Source of the DNA: Azospirillum doebereinerae
GTDB taxonomy: Bacteria > Pseudomonadota > Alphaproteobacteria > Azospirillales > Azospirillaceae
Assembly (NCBI RefSeq): GCF_003989665.1
Contig: NZ_RZIJ01000013.1
Location: forward strand, 1 to 64,000
Reading direction: 5' to 3'
Length of the DNA: 64,000 nucleotides
This document shows positions 35,396 through 44,132 of this stretch, in pieces. The notes under the pieces are model-generated. The model was not told where the DNA came from. It did no database searches and worked only from the letters and a program-made list of their open reading frames with translations. Within the stretch, counting starts at the first letter, position 1; the number at the start of each line of letters is the position of its first letter. The position numbers and the translations under genes are program-made.

Positions 35396-36970
35396 TCAGG
35401 ACAGGACGGTCGCCGGCACCCGGCCGGCGGCAACGTCCGTGCGGAGGGTCGCGAGCCGCTCATCAAGTCTGCGGATCTTCCCCTCCATGCTGTCCTCACC
35501 GGACGCGACAAGGTGTTGGAACAGTTCCCAGGACGGGATGCTGGCGGCCGTCGGCTCGGTCCCGTGCCGCTGCATGTATCGGTAGACGCAATACAGGGCC
35601 GCTTGGTCGAGCCCCCAGAGCGGAAGGTCGAACACAATGAAATGCGCAACGTAGCGGGCCACGAGTTCCGCATATTCCAGGGACTTGGCATGGTTGTTCA
35701 GGAAGAAGAACGTCGCGTTGAACTGCCTTGCCGGCCCCGTCCTGATGCCGTCGAACAGGAAGCCCACATCCGCCTCTTGGTTGCAGATGGGCAATTCCAG
35801 CAGGTCGGAGGTCAGCAGGCAGTCCGTATCGATCTGAACGATCGGCCGGCCGTAAAGGCGGGAGAATTCCGGAATTCGGATGAAGCGGGCACACGCATAG
35901 TAGGTTTTGATGAAATCGGCGCGCTTATGAAGGGCGGAGCCTTTCCATATGTTCGACGTCTCCTCGGTGGAGAGGCCGAGACTGGTACCGGATGACGATT
36001 CGATCTCCGCGACGATGTCGCGCGAACGCTCCGTCGCATTGATAACATGAAGATGGACATTTCCATGCGCTCCGACGAGACGAATGGATTCGAGAAGCTT
36101 CACGCCAAGCAATTCGAGATACCGCGCGTCGCAACTGACCAAGATCACCGGCTTGTCGCTCGCAGGAAGGCACTTCTCATGCCTGATCGGCCCTACGAGC
36201 GCGGCCATCACATCATAGGATTTGATATTCTGAAAGAAAATGTTATCATATCGACATATATGCCATGTATTCATTAAATTACTTCCGAAAAACTCCTTAT
36301 CTCCAAGTTTCTTCCTGGCTTTTTTTGCCAATCCTTGAGATACGATATATTTCCCATCATAATATTTTTTATAGAGAACACAAAAATACGCCACATCGAT
36401 ATTTTCTCCATTTTTCAAAAGAGCTTTAGATCTTTTATAAAGAGAATCGACAATCTCATCATCAGCCTCTGCCATGGAAATCAGATAAAGACCTGAGCGC
36501 ATCAAAGTAAGCAAATTGTCTCTATCGATAGAAAATTTAATCGAAAGACTTTCCATGCAATATTTTCGAGCAATATCATATTTGCCAATTTTTCCTGCCA
36601 AATAAACGGCAGCGACGTACAATATTGGAACAATATTTATCACGCCGATCAGCGCTTCAATCTTATTAAGAGTATTTATCCTGTATATTGCACCATCTTG
36701 TCCCGTGCAATCCTTCATAGAGGCGACGTAGATATCATTAACGGACAGCATTATTTCTTTTATCGAAGCCGGATCGATACCTCTGAGAAAAATGGCCCGC
36801 CGGATCAGCCAAGCACCGGCGCTATTGGCTCCGTCCTTCAACTGAAGAAGCCCAAGACGATAAAGCGCTTCCCCATCCTGAGGATCGAAGCACAGTGAAA
36901 TCCTATACAGAACGGCCGCCTCCTTCTCCTTGCCGCTCTGCAAAAGGGAATTCGCGATATTCGCCAACAT
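35396..36970 (-). CDS. TPR-containing putative GT-A glycosyltransferase, mosaic composition
   Basis: A 524-residue protein. The N-terminal half has TPR-like helices (residues 1-60 clear, the rest degenerate). The C-terminal half looks like a GT8-like transferase: PVILVSCDARYLEL starts the fold and IVQIDTDCLLT carries a DxD motif (D381, D383). DNA coding for about residues 77-255 is strikingly AT-rich compared with everything around it, with lysine and isoleucine codons, while the C-terminal half has normal composition. ATG 36970 has an AGGAAG site 9 bases upstream. The exact family is uncertain. Confidence 0.6.
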   Translation of the reverse strand: MLANIANSLLQSGKEKEAAVLYRISLCFDPQDGEALYRLGLLQLKDGANSAGAWLIRRAIFLRGIDPASIKEIMLSVNDIYVASMKDCTGQDGAIYRINTLNKIEALIGVINIVPILYVAAVYLAGKIGKYDIARKYCMESLSIKFSIDRDNLLTLMRSGLYLISMAEADDEIVDSLYKRSKALLKNGENIDVAYFCVLYKKYYDGKYIVSQGLAKKARKKLGDKEFFGSNLMNTWHICRYDNIFFQNIKSYDVMAALVGPIRHEKCLPASDKPVILVSCDARYLELLGVKLLESIRLVGAHGNVHLHVINATERSRDIVAEIESSSGTSLGLSTEETSNIWKGSALHKRADFIKTYYACARFIRIPEFSRLYGRPIVQIDTDCLLTSDLLELPICNQEADVGFLFDGIRTGPARQFNATFFFLNNHAKSLEYAELVARYVAHFIVFDLPLWGLDQAALYCVYRYMQRHGTEPTAASIPSWELFQHLVASGEDSMEGKIRRLDERLATLRTDVAAGRVPATVLS

Positions 36971-37342
36971 GGTTCACTGCTTCCTATCGATTTTTCAGAG
37001 TCTGCCACCCCGACGCGACGCACCGGGATGGATGGCCGCAGCCCATCGGCCGAAGTCCGTCGGAAAGGGCGAGGAATACCGCATCGTCGGGCGGTTTCAA
37101 TGACGGATCAAGCGTTGCTTCGCGCAAGGGCCGACCATCGGGGACCCGCAATTGACCCGTCATGAAGCGGTATCGTATAGGATGCGGGCCCTTCGAAAGC
37201 GTCCCAACGAATCTTCCCGCAGCGTTCCCCGGCTTCACGGTCGGGCTCGTAAAGATCGGCGCCGGACATCCGGGGATGCTATCAAGCGCATGTTGCGAGG
37301 CGACGCCCTCCCCAAGACAGTGCCCGGAGCCGACCGCACGCC
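36971..37342. other. Divergent intergenic region, 372 bp
   Basis: Separates the minus-strand TPR-transferase from the plus-strand GT-C gene. It holds the ribosome site of the minus-strand gene next to 36970 and one promoter candidate at 37152-37181. Short frames cross it on both strands but show no recognisable domain. No repeat or terminator was seen. Confidence 0.5.
37152..37181 (+). promoter_or_regulatory. Candidate sigma-70 promoter for the GT-C/GT2/GT4 operon
   Basis: TTGACC at 37152-37157 (5 of 6 consensus bases) and TATAGG at 37176-37181 (4 of 6) are 18 bases apart. It would leave a leader of about 155 bases before ATG 37343. Confidence 0.4.
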
Positions 37343-39070
37343 ATGACCCACGCCCTTCCCATCCGGCGCGCCGCCCGTCCGGCGGGCCTCGCCACGGCCG
37401 CCGGGCTGCTGGCGGTGCTGGCCGCGTCGCTGGGCTACTACCGGCTCTTCATCGACAGCGGGCTGAACACCGCCGACGACGGCCATTACGCCCAGGTCGC
37501 CTACGAGCTGCTGCTCGGCACCGACCCGCACGCGATGAGCTATTCCTACGGGCTGATGTGGTTCAAGCTCGGCCAGTTGCTGTTCACGGTGAGCGGACCG
37601 GACTGGCACGCCGTGCAATTGATCTTCTACGCGCTGATCACCGCCACCTCGCTGCTGGTCTACGCCACGGTCGCGCGGGTCACCCGCAGCCAGGGCCTCG
37701 CCATGGCGGCGGCGGCGGTCGCGGTGGCGGCGCCGGCCTTTCCGCCCACCGCCTTCTACGCCTTCTGCACGCTTCTCAACGTATTCCTCCAGGTGCGGCT
37801 GGCCGAACGCTGGCGCGCCATGCGGGCGGCCGACCTGCTGCTTCCAGCGGCGGCGCTGTCGGTCACCTTCCAGATCCGGCCCGATTTCGGCTTCCTCTTC
37901 GCCGTGCCGCTGTTCGGGCTGGTGCTGCTGGGGGCGTTGTTCGGACGGGAGCTGGGTAGGCAGGATCGCGGGCAGGCGCGGGCCGGACGGCTGCGGCATT
38001 TCGCGCTCCTGACCGGAGCGGCGCTGGTCACGATCCTGGCCGTCCAGGCTCCGGTGCTGATCCGGGCAGCGGCACGCGGCTATCTCGACCTCGTGGCGAT
38101 AGAGACCTTGCGCTACCCGGTCATCATCCTGGATTACCTGCTGGCCGTGTTCCATCCCGCCGTGACCGTGGCGGAAACGGTGGCGGCCCATGCCAGCGGC
38201 GCCGGCACCCTCCTGCCCCGCCCGCCGCTGTCGGCGCTGTGGTCCGGTCCTTGGTCGGGGCCGTCCGACGCCCCGATGGCGGTCCTAGTCTATGGCCCGG
38301 TGGTGGTCATCGGCCTCTTCGTCCTGATCGCCGCGTTGCGTCTGTTTCGGCCGGACGGGGTCGAAAAGCTTCCGGTCCTGCTGGTGGTGCTCGCGGGCGC
38401 CCTCGCGACATGGCCGCATTACTTCGTCTTCCGGCCCGATCTGGCCCATGTGGCGAACTTCATGCCAGGCTTTCTGGTGTTGGGCTGCACGCTGGTGGCG
38501 GAGCTTCGCGCCTTGGCCCCAAGCGGCGGGGGCCGGCTCGCCGCCGGCATCCTGGCCGTCCTGCCGTTGACCGTCGCGACTGTCTATCTGTGGGTCGGGC
38601 TGACGACGCCCGGCACCGGCTCCATCGCCGCGTCCCTCGCCCGGACCGAGCCCTTCACCGCCCGCAACGTCGCGGGCGTGCGCCTCAATCCGGGCGAGCG
38701 CCGGCAGCTGGAAGGCGTGCGCGACCTGATCGAGGCGGCCTCGGCCCCTGGCGACCGCATCGTCTGCGTGCCTTATTGTCCCGGCATGGCCTTCATGACC
38801 GGGCGGCGGATGCTGCTGCGCGAGTATTTCGTCGACGACTCCTTCCTGCTGCGCGACCCCGGCTGGATCGACCGGGCCATCGCGACGACGCGCGACGCGC
38901 GGCCCCCGGTCGTCATCGTGGTCGATTGGGCGATCCACGGCACCGAGATCTCGCGGTTCCAGAACTGGGCGAAGCCCTACATCGACGCGCTGGTCGCCGA
39001 CGGCTACGAACGGCGGGACGTTCCCGGCGTTATGATCTACCAACGCCCGCCCAGCGGTGCCCAACCATGA
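37343..39070 (+). CDS. GT-C membrane glycosyltransferase (PMT/ArnT-like)
   Basis: This 575-residue integral membrane protein has an N-terminal helix, a loop with LNTADDGHYAQVAYELL where acidic residues suit GT-C catalysis, and about ten more helices, then a soluble C-terminal domain ending in VMIYQRPP. It probably transfers a sugar from a polyprenyl phosphate carrier on the periplasmic side. It has the same layout as the protein at 19796-21481. Its stop overlaps the GT2 start by 4 bases (ATGA), indicating translational coupling. Confidence 0.72.
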   Translation: MTHALPIRRAARPAGLATAAGLLAVLAASLGYYRLFIDSGLNTADDGHYAQVAYELLLGTDPHAMSYSYGLMWFKLGQLLFTVSGPDWHAVQLIFYALITATSLLVYATVARVTRSQGLAMAAAAVAVAAPAFPPTAFYAFCTLLNVFLQVRLAERWRAMRAADLLLPAAALSVTFQIRPDFGFLFAVPLFGLVLLGALFGRELGRQDRGQARAGRLRHFALLTGAALVTILAVQAPVLIRAAARGYLDLVAIETLRYPVIILDYLLAVFHPAVTVAETVAAHASGAGTLLPRPPLSALWSGPWSGPSDAPMAVLVYGPVVVIGLFVLIAALRLFRPDGVEKLPVLLVVLAGALATWPHYFVFRPDLAHVANFMPGFLVLGCTLVAELRALAPSGGGRLAAGILAVLPLTVATVYLWVGLTTPGTGSIAASLARTEPFTARNVAGVRLNPGERRQLEGVRDLIEAASAPGDRIVCVPYCPGMAFMTGRRMLLREYFVDDSFLLRDPGWIDRAIATTRDARPPVVIVVDWAIHGTEISRFQNWAKPYIDALVADGYERRDVPGVMIYQRPPSGAQP

Positions 39071-40029
39071 CCGGTCCCAGCCTGCGCATCGTCACCGTGA
39101 ACTGGAACGCCGGCGACCTGCTGCGCGACTGCGTCGGCTCCCTGCCCCGGGCGCTGACCGGCGGATTCACGCTGGAGCGCATGGTCGTGGTCGACAACGC
39201 ATCGGCCGACGGCTCCGCCGACGCCCTGGAGGACGCGGCGCCCGGATTGCCGGTGACGATGCTGCGCAACCCCGAGAACCGGGGCTTCGCCGCCGCCTGC
39301 AACCAGGGCGCGGCCGGGTCGGAGGCGGACTGGCTGCTGTTCCTCAACCCCGATACCCGGCTGTCGGCGGATTCGCTGGCCCCGGCCTTCGCCTTCCTGG
39401 CCAACCCGACCAACGGGCGCGTCGGCGCGCTCGGCGTGCGGCTGGTCGACGAGGCGGGGCACACCCAGCGCTGCTGCGCCCGCACCCCCACCCCCGGCCG
39501 GCTGGTCGCCCAGAGCCTCGGCCTCGACCGTGCCCTGCCCGGCCTGTTCCCGCCGCATTTCATGACCGAATGGAACCACGCCGACACCCGCGACGTCGAT
39601 CAGGTGATGGGCGCCTTCCTGCTGGTCCGCCGCTCCCTGTTCGAGGCGGTGGGCGGCTTCGACGAGCGCTTCTTCGTCTATTACGACGACGTCGAGCTGT
39701 GCCTCCAAGTGCGCCGCGCCGGCTGGCGGGTGGTGCATTTCGCCGGAGCCGAGGCCTACCACCGCGGCGGCGGCACCACCGACCAGGTGCGCGGCACCCG
39801 CCTGTTCTACGGGCTCCGCAGCCGCCTGCAATTCGTCGCCAAGCATCACGGCCCCCTGGCTCTGCTGGCGGTGGGCGCCGCCACGCTGCTGCTGGAGCCG
39901 ATGGCCCGGCTGGCGCAGGCGGCGCTACGCCGCAGGCCCGGCGACGCCGCCGAGGTGCTGCGCGGCTTCGCCCGGCTGTGGGCCGACCTGCCTCGCCGGA
40001 TTCCCGGCCTGCTGCGGAGGCGCGCGTGA
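39067..40029 (+). CDS. GT2 glycosyltransferase (rhamnosyltransferase-like)
   Basis: A 320-residue GT2 enzyme of the WbbL/rhamnosyltransferase type: IVTVNWNAGDLL, VVDNASADGS, the ENRGFAAACNQG block and LLFLNPDTR (metal site), with the late GGFDERFFVYYDDVELCLQVRRAG signature and a C-terminal amphipathic/hydrophobic stretch. dTDP-rhamnose from the rml operon at 52386-55949 is a plausible donor. ATG 39067 overlaps the previous stop and its own stop overlaps the next GTG, both by 4 bases. Confidence 0.85.
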   Translation: MTGPSLRIVTVNWNAGDLLRDCVGSLPRALTGGFTLERMVVVDNASADGSADALEDAAPGLPVTMLRNPENRGFAAACNQGAAGSEADWLLFLNPDTRLSADSLAPAFAFLANPTNGRVGALGVRLVDEAGHTQRCCARTPTPGRLVAQSLGLDRALPGLFPPHFMTEWNHADTRDVDQVMGAFLLVRRSLFEAVGGFDERFFVYYDDVELCLQVRRAGWRVVHFAGAEAYHRGGGTTDQVRGTRLFYGLRSRLQFVAKHHGPLALLAVGAATLLLEPMARLAQAALRRRPGDAAEVLRGFARLWADLPRRIPGLLRRRA

Positions 40030-41096
40030 CCGCCGTCCTGCTGCTCAACCGCTACGACCGGCTGGGGGCGTCGAGCCGGCTGCGCTTCCTCGATTTCCTG
40101 CCCGCGCTGGAGCGCGCCGGCCTGACGGTGACGGCGGCGCCGCTGTTCGACGATTCCTACCTGCGCGACCTCTACGCCGGACGGCGGCAGAGCCCGGCGC
40201 GCCTCGCCGCCGCCTACGCAAGGCGGGTCGGGCGGATGCTGGGCGCCCGGCGCTTCGACCTGGTCTGGCTGGAGAAGGAGGCGCTGCCTTGGCTGCCGGC
40301 GGGAATCGAGCGCGCCCTGCTCGGCCGCGTGCCCTACGTCATGGATCTGGACGACGCGTGGTTCCACCGCTACGGCCGGCACCGCGCGGCTCCGGTGCGC
40401 GCGGTGCTGGGGCGCAAGCTGGAAAGCCTCGCCCGCCACGCCCGGCTGGTGGTGGCCGGCAACGCGCATCTGGCCGACTGGGCGCGGGCCAGCGGCGCCC
40501 GGTCGGTGGTCGAGATCCCCACGGTGATCGACCTCGACCGCTACCCACCGCCCGTCCCGGCGGCGGAGGGGCGCCCCTTCACCGTCGGCTGGATGGGCTC
40601 GCCCTCCTCCGCCCCCTATCTGAATCAGGCGGCCGAGGCGCTTGCGGCGCTGGGCGGGGACGCCCGCCTGCTGCTGGTCGGCGCGCACGGGGCCGAACCG
40701 CCGGGCCTCGCCGGCCGCATCGCCGTTCAGCACGAGCCGTGGAGCGAGGAGCGGGAGACCGCCCTGCTCGCACGCTTCGACGCCGGCATCATGCCGCTGG
40801 CCGACGGCCCGTGGGAGCGCGGGAAATGCGGCTACAAGCTGATCCAGTACATGGCCGCCGGGCTGCCGGTGGTGGCCTCGCCGGTCGGGGTCAACACCGT
40901 GCTGGTGCGCGACGGCGAGAACGGCTTCCTGGCGGCGGATCCGGCGCAATGGACGGCGGCGCTGACCCGGCTGGCGGCGGATCCAGCCCTGCGCGCCCGC
41001 ATGGGCGCCGCTGGCCGCCGGCTGGTCGAGGAACGCTACAGCCTTCAGGCCGTCGTCCCCCGTCTGGCTGAAACATTGATAGGCGCGGCGCGCTGA
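40026..41096 (+). CDS. GT4-like glycosyltransferase
   Basis: A 356-residue GT-B enzyme. It opens with NRYDRLGASSRLRFLDF, has YVMDLDDAWFHRYG mid-protein and ends with a GKCGYKLIQYMAAGLPVVAS donor block, in which the usual Glu of the GT4 EX7E motif is Gln. This matches a known GT4 subgroup with a conserved KxxQYMAAG sequence. The start is GTG 40026, overlapping the previous stop (GTGA). It is the third gene of a tightly coupled run. The donor is unknown. Confidence 0.75.
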   Translation: MTAVLLLNRYDRLGASSRLRFLDFLPALERAGLTVTAAPLFDDSYLRDLYAGRRQSPARLAAAYARRVGRMLGARRFDLVWLEKEALPWLPAGIERALLGRVPYVMDLDDAWFHRYGRHRAAPVRAVLGRKLESLARHARLVVAGNAHLADWARASGARSVVEIPTVIDLDRYPPPVPAAEGRPFTVGWMGSPSSAPYLNQAAEALAALGGDARLLLVGAHGAEPPGLAGRIAVQHEPWSEERETALLARFDAGIMPLADGPWERGKCGYKLIQYMAAGLPVVASPVGVNTVLVRDGENGFLAADPAQWTAALTRLAADPALRARMGAAGRRLVEERYSLQAVVPRLAETLIGAAR

Positions 41097-41175
41097 AACC
41101 CCTTGGGCGGCTTGCCCGAAAGGGTGGGAAACCTATACTGATGCGCGCCGCATCCCGCGGCATGACCGGGGTGCG

Positions 41176-44025
41176 ATGACCGCCGAAGCCTCCCAAAGCC
41201 GCCTTTCTGTCGGCCGCCCCTCCGCTGCCAACCCGTTCCTGAGCTGCGGCTGCCCCTTGTGCCAAGCGGCGTCCCCCGTCCCTGACGGCCTGTTCACATC
41301 CGCCTCCACGGATGGAAGCGCCCTGTCCGCCTTCGTGGACGGGACCTTCTCGTCCAGCGCCTTCGCGGACGGCACCGCCTCCCCCCAGTTCGCGGCGGCG
41401 ACGGTTCCGTCGAGCGCGGTCGCGGCCCTGCTGCCGTCCGGAACGCCGCGCTGGGGCGGCGGCCTCGGCACCGCCGCCACCGTCACCTACAGCTTCATGG
41501 CGGCCTCGCCGTCCTACGCCCAGTCCTCCGACCGGCTGGGCTTCGCCGCGATGTCCGCCGCCCAGCGCACGGCGGTGCGTCAGGCGCTCGCCGCCTGGAG
41601 CGAGGTCGCGAACATCGTCTTCACCGAGGTCGCCGACACCGGCAACGGCGGCTCGATCCGCTTCGGCACCAACCGGCAGGGCGGCTCCAGCGCCGCCTAC
41701 GCCTACTACCCGGGCGGGACGCTCTACGGCACCGGCGGCGACGTCTATCTGGCCAACGACGCCACCACCAACAGCAGCGCCATGCCGGGCAGCTACGGCT
41801 TCAAGACGATCCTGCACGAGATTGGCCACGCCATCGGGCTGAAGCACCCCGGCAACTACAACGCGGCCGGAGGCGGCAGCGAGGGGCCCTACCTGTCCAG
41901 CGCCGAGGACAATTACCGTTACACGCTGATGTCCTACAACAGCCACCCGAGCCTGGGCTTCAACGGGCTGGGGACGGGCCCGGCGTTGTACGACATCGCG
42001 GCGGTCCAATACCTGTACGGCGCCAACACCCAGACCCGCCTCGGCGACACCGTCTACGCCAGCACCAACACCGCCTTCAGTCTGTCCATCTGGGACGGCG
42101 GCGGCACCGACACCCTCGACGCCGGCCAGCAGACCGCCGCCGTGACCATCAACCTGAACGGCGGCGCCTTCAGCTCGATCGGGCCGAACGGAAGCGGCGG
42201 CCGGGCGGTCGACAACCTGTCGATCGCCTATGGCGTCGTCATCGAGAACGCCATCGGCGGGGCCGGCAACGACGTCCTGGTGGGCAACGACGCCGGCAAC
42301 GTCCTGACCGGCGGCGCCGGCGACGACACCCTGACCGGCGGCGCCGGCGACGACACGCTGGACGGCGGGACGGGGACCGACACGGCCGTCTTTTCCGGCA
42401 ACCGCGCCGACTACGCCATCGCCGCGGACGGCGCCACCAACGGCGCCGCCGTGGTCGTCACCCACGGCAACGGTGGCGCCGACGGAACCGACCGGCTGAC
42501 CGGCGTCGAATACGCCCAGTTCGCCGACCGCCGCGTCAGCCTGCTGGCGCCGGTGGTGACGGGCACCGGCCGCACGGTCTTCCTCGGCTCCACCGTGGCG
42601 GCGGGCACGCTGCTGACCGTCAGCGACCCCGCCGTCGTCACCGCCTACGAGCTGGTCGACCAGACCGCCGCCGGCGGGTATCTAACCCTGGCCGGGGTCG
42701 CGCAGCCGGCCGACACAGTCGTCGCGGTTTCGGGAACGGGGCTCGGCGGCGTCGCCTTCGCCGGCTCGGCGCTCGGCACCGACCGGATCGCGATCCGCGT
42801 CAACAACGGCACGCTGTGGAGCGGCTGGACCACCCTGACGGTCGCGACGATCCCGAACAACCGGCCGCCGGCGCTCCAGGCCGACAAGACCCTGCACGTC
42901 CAGGAGGGCGCCGGGGCCACGGCGCTGGGCATCGCCACCCCGGCCGACCCGGAGGGGGACGCGATGACCGTCGCCCTGACCGCCCTGCCCGGCAGCGGCA
43001 CCGTCCGGCTGGCCGGCGGCGCCATCGTCACCGCCGGATCGGCGCTGACGGCGGCCGACTTGGCCGGACTGACCTACACCCCGGCCGCCGGCTTCGCCGG
43101 CTCGGCCGGCCGCTTCGCCTACACGGTGACCGACGCGCAAGGCGCCGCCAGCCGGCAGGCGGTGACGCTGACGGTCGACTCCCTCGGCGCCGAGCTGGCC
43201 AGCTTCAACCCCTTTACCTATCTGGCCTCCAACCTGGATCTGGTCGCCGTTTTCGGGCTGGACGGCGAGGCGGCGCGCCGTCACTACATCAACGCCGGCC
43301 GCTTCGAGGGACGGGCGACCGCCAGCTTCGAGCCGATGGCCTATCTGGTGCGCTACCCCGACCTCGTCGGCGCCCTGGGGATCGACGCGACGGCGGCGGC
43401 GCGCCATTACCTCAGCGCCGGCCGCTTCGAGGGCCGCAGCCCTTCCGGCTTCGACCCGCTGGCCTATCTGGCCGCCAACCCCGACCTCGCCGCCGCCTTC
43501 GGCACCGACACCACGGCGGCGACCCGCCATTACCTGAGCCTCGGCCTCGCCGAAGGGCGCGGCACCGTCTTCAATGCCGACGCCTATCTGGCGGCCAACC
43601 CGGATCTGGCCGACGCCTTCGGCACCGACCGGACGAGCACCCTGCGGCATTACATCACGCTGGGACGGGCCGAGGGGCGGGCGACCGGCTTCGACGCCTT
43701 GTCCTATCTGGCGGCGAACCCCGATCTGGCCGCCGCCTTCGGCACCGACACCGCCGCGGCAACCCGCCATTACGCGACGCTGGGCCACACCGAGGGGCGG
43801 AGCCTGGGGTTCGACGCCGGCGCCTACCTCGCCGCCAACCCCGACCTCGTCGCCGCCTTCGGAAGCGACACGGCCCTGGCGACCCAGCATTTCATCCTGC
43901 ACGGCCGGCTGGAGCAGCGGCCCCTGTCGCCGCTCTCCGCGACGGTGTCCGGGAGCGCCGCCGCCGCCGCTCCCCTCTGGGCGGCGGCCCCGCTGGCCGC
44001 CGCAGGCGCGGCGGGCCTCGCCTGA
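41176..44025 (+). CDS. Secreted M10 serralysin-type metalloprotease with RTX and 40-residue C-terminal repeats
   Basis: A 949-residue metzincin protease. The zinc site HEIGHAIGLKH spans residues 214-224 and the Met-turn (LMSYN) contains Met252, as in serralysins. At about residues 361-400 are three or four RTX nonapeptides (GGAGNDVLVG, GGAGDDTLTG). A cadherin-like or Ig-like stretch follows to about residue 676. Six units of about 40 residues (YLAANPDLAAAFGTD then RHYxxxGxxEGR) then run to about residue 920. There is no Sec signal peptide; serralysins leave by type I secretion with a C-terminal signal, so the HlyB/HlyD pair at 60907-64000 is a candidate. A CGCPLC motif near residue 34 is unusual. 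ATG 41176 has a purine-rich site upstream. Confidence 0.88.
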   Translation: MTAEASQSRLSVGRPSAANPFLSCGCPLCQAASPVPDGLFTSASTDGSALSAFVDGTFSSSAFADGTASPQFAAATVPSSAVAALLPSGTPRWGGGLGTAATVTYSFMAASPSYAQSSDRLGFAAMSAAQRTAVRQALAAWSEVANIVFTEVADTGNGGSIRFGTNRQGGSSAAYAYYPGGTLYGTGGDVYLANDATTNSSAMPGSYGFKTILHEIGHAIGLKHPGNYNAAGGGSEGPYLSSAEDNYRYTLMSYNSHPSLGFNGLGTGPALYDIAAVQYLYGANTQTRLGDTVYASTNTAFSLSIWDGGGTDTLDAGQQTAAVTINLNGGAFSSIGPNGSGGRAVDNLSIAYGVVIENAIGGAGNDVLVGNDAGNVLTGGAGDDTLTGGAGDDTLDGGTGTDTAVFSGNRADYAIAADGATNGAAVVVTHGNGGADGTDRLTGVEYAQFADRRVSLLAPVVTGTGRTVFLGSTVAAGTLLTVSDPAVVTAYELVDQTAAGGYLTLAGVAQPADTVVAVSGTGLGGVAFAGSALGTDRIAIRVNNGTLWSGWTTLTVATIPNNRPPALQADKTLHVQEGAGATALGIATPADPEGDAMTVALTALPGSGTVRLAGGAIVTAGSALTAADLAGLTYTPAAGFAGSAGRFAYTVTDAQGAASRQAVTLTVDSLGAELASFNPFTYLASNLDLVAVFGLDGEAARRHYINAGRFEGRATASFEPMAYLVRYPDLVGALGIDATAAARHYLSAGRFEGRSPSGFDPLAYLAANPDLAAAFGTDTTAATRHYLSLGLAEGRGTVFNADAYLAANPDLADAFGTDRTSTLRHYITLGRAEGRATGFDALSYLAANPDLAAAFGTDTAAATRHYATLGHTEGRSLGFDAGAYLAANPDLVAAFGSDTALATQHFILHGRLEQRPLSPLSATVSGSAAAAAPLWAAAPLAAAGAAGLA
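43204..43940 (+). repeat. Six tandem ~120-bp coding repeats in the M10 protease
   Basis: Six in-frame units of about 40 codons each start with a Phe residue and share AYLAANPDL, FGTD and RHY blocks. Units three to five are closest to each other, and the first and last are more diverged. They probably form a wall- or glycan-facing repeat domain, but no function is known to me. Confidence 0.85.
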
Positions 44026-44067
44026 AGGTTGGGCCTGAACGTCGGACCTGAAGGTTGGGCCCGAACG
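44021..44067 (+). repeat. Two-copy direct repeat across the protease stop codon
   Basis: A 21-bp sequence at 44021-44041 recurs at 44047-44067 with one mismatch (26-bp period). The first copy contains the stop codon of the protease (44023-44025). A shorter related piece (ttgaacgcc) follows at 44074. It has no integrase or mobile gene nearby. Confidence 0.7.
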
Positions 44068-44132
44068 CCACGCTTGAACGCCATCGGGGTGCCGACTATG
44101 GTCCCCCGTCCGCAGACGGGGAACAGCCTCAC

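Noticed and set aside
41097-41130. Terminator after the GT4-like gene
   Set aside because: A short stem can be drawn, but it has a bulge, only four inner pairs and no T run.
44021-44067. Direct repeat as an attachment site of an integrated element
   Set aside because: No integrase, transposase or tRNA gene is nearby and the copies are only 26 bp apart.
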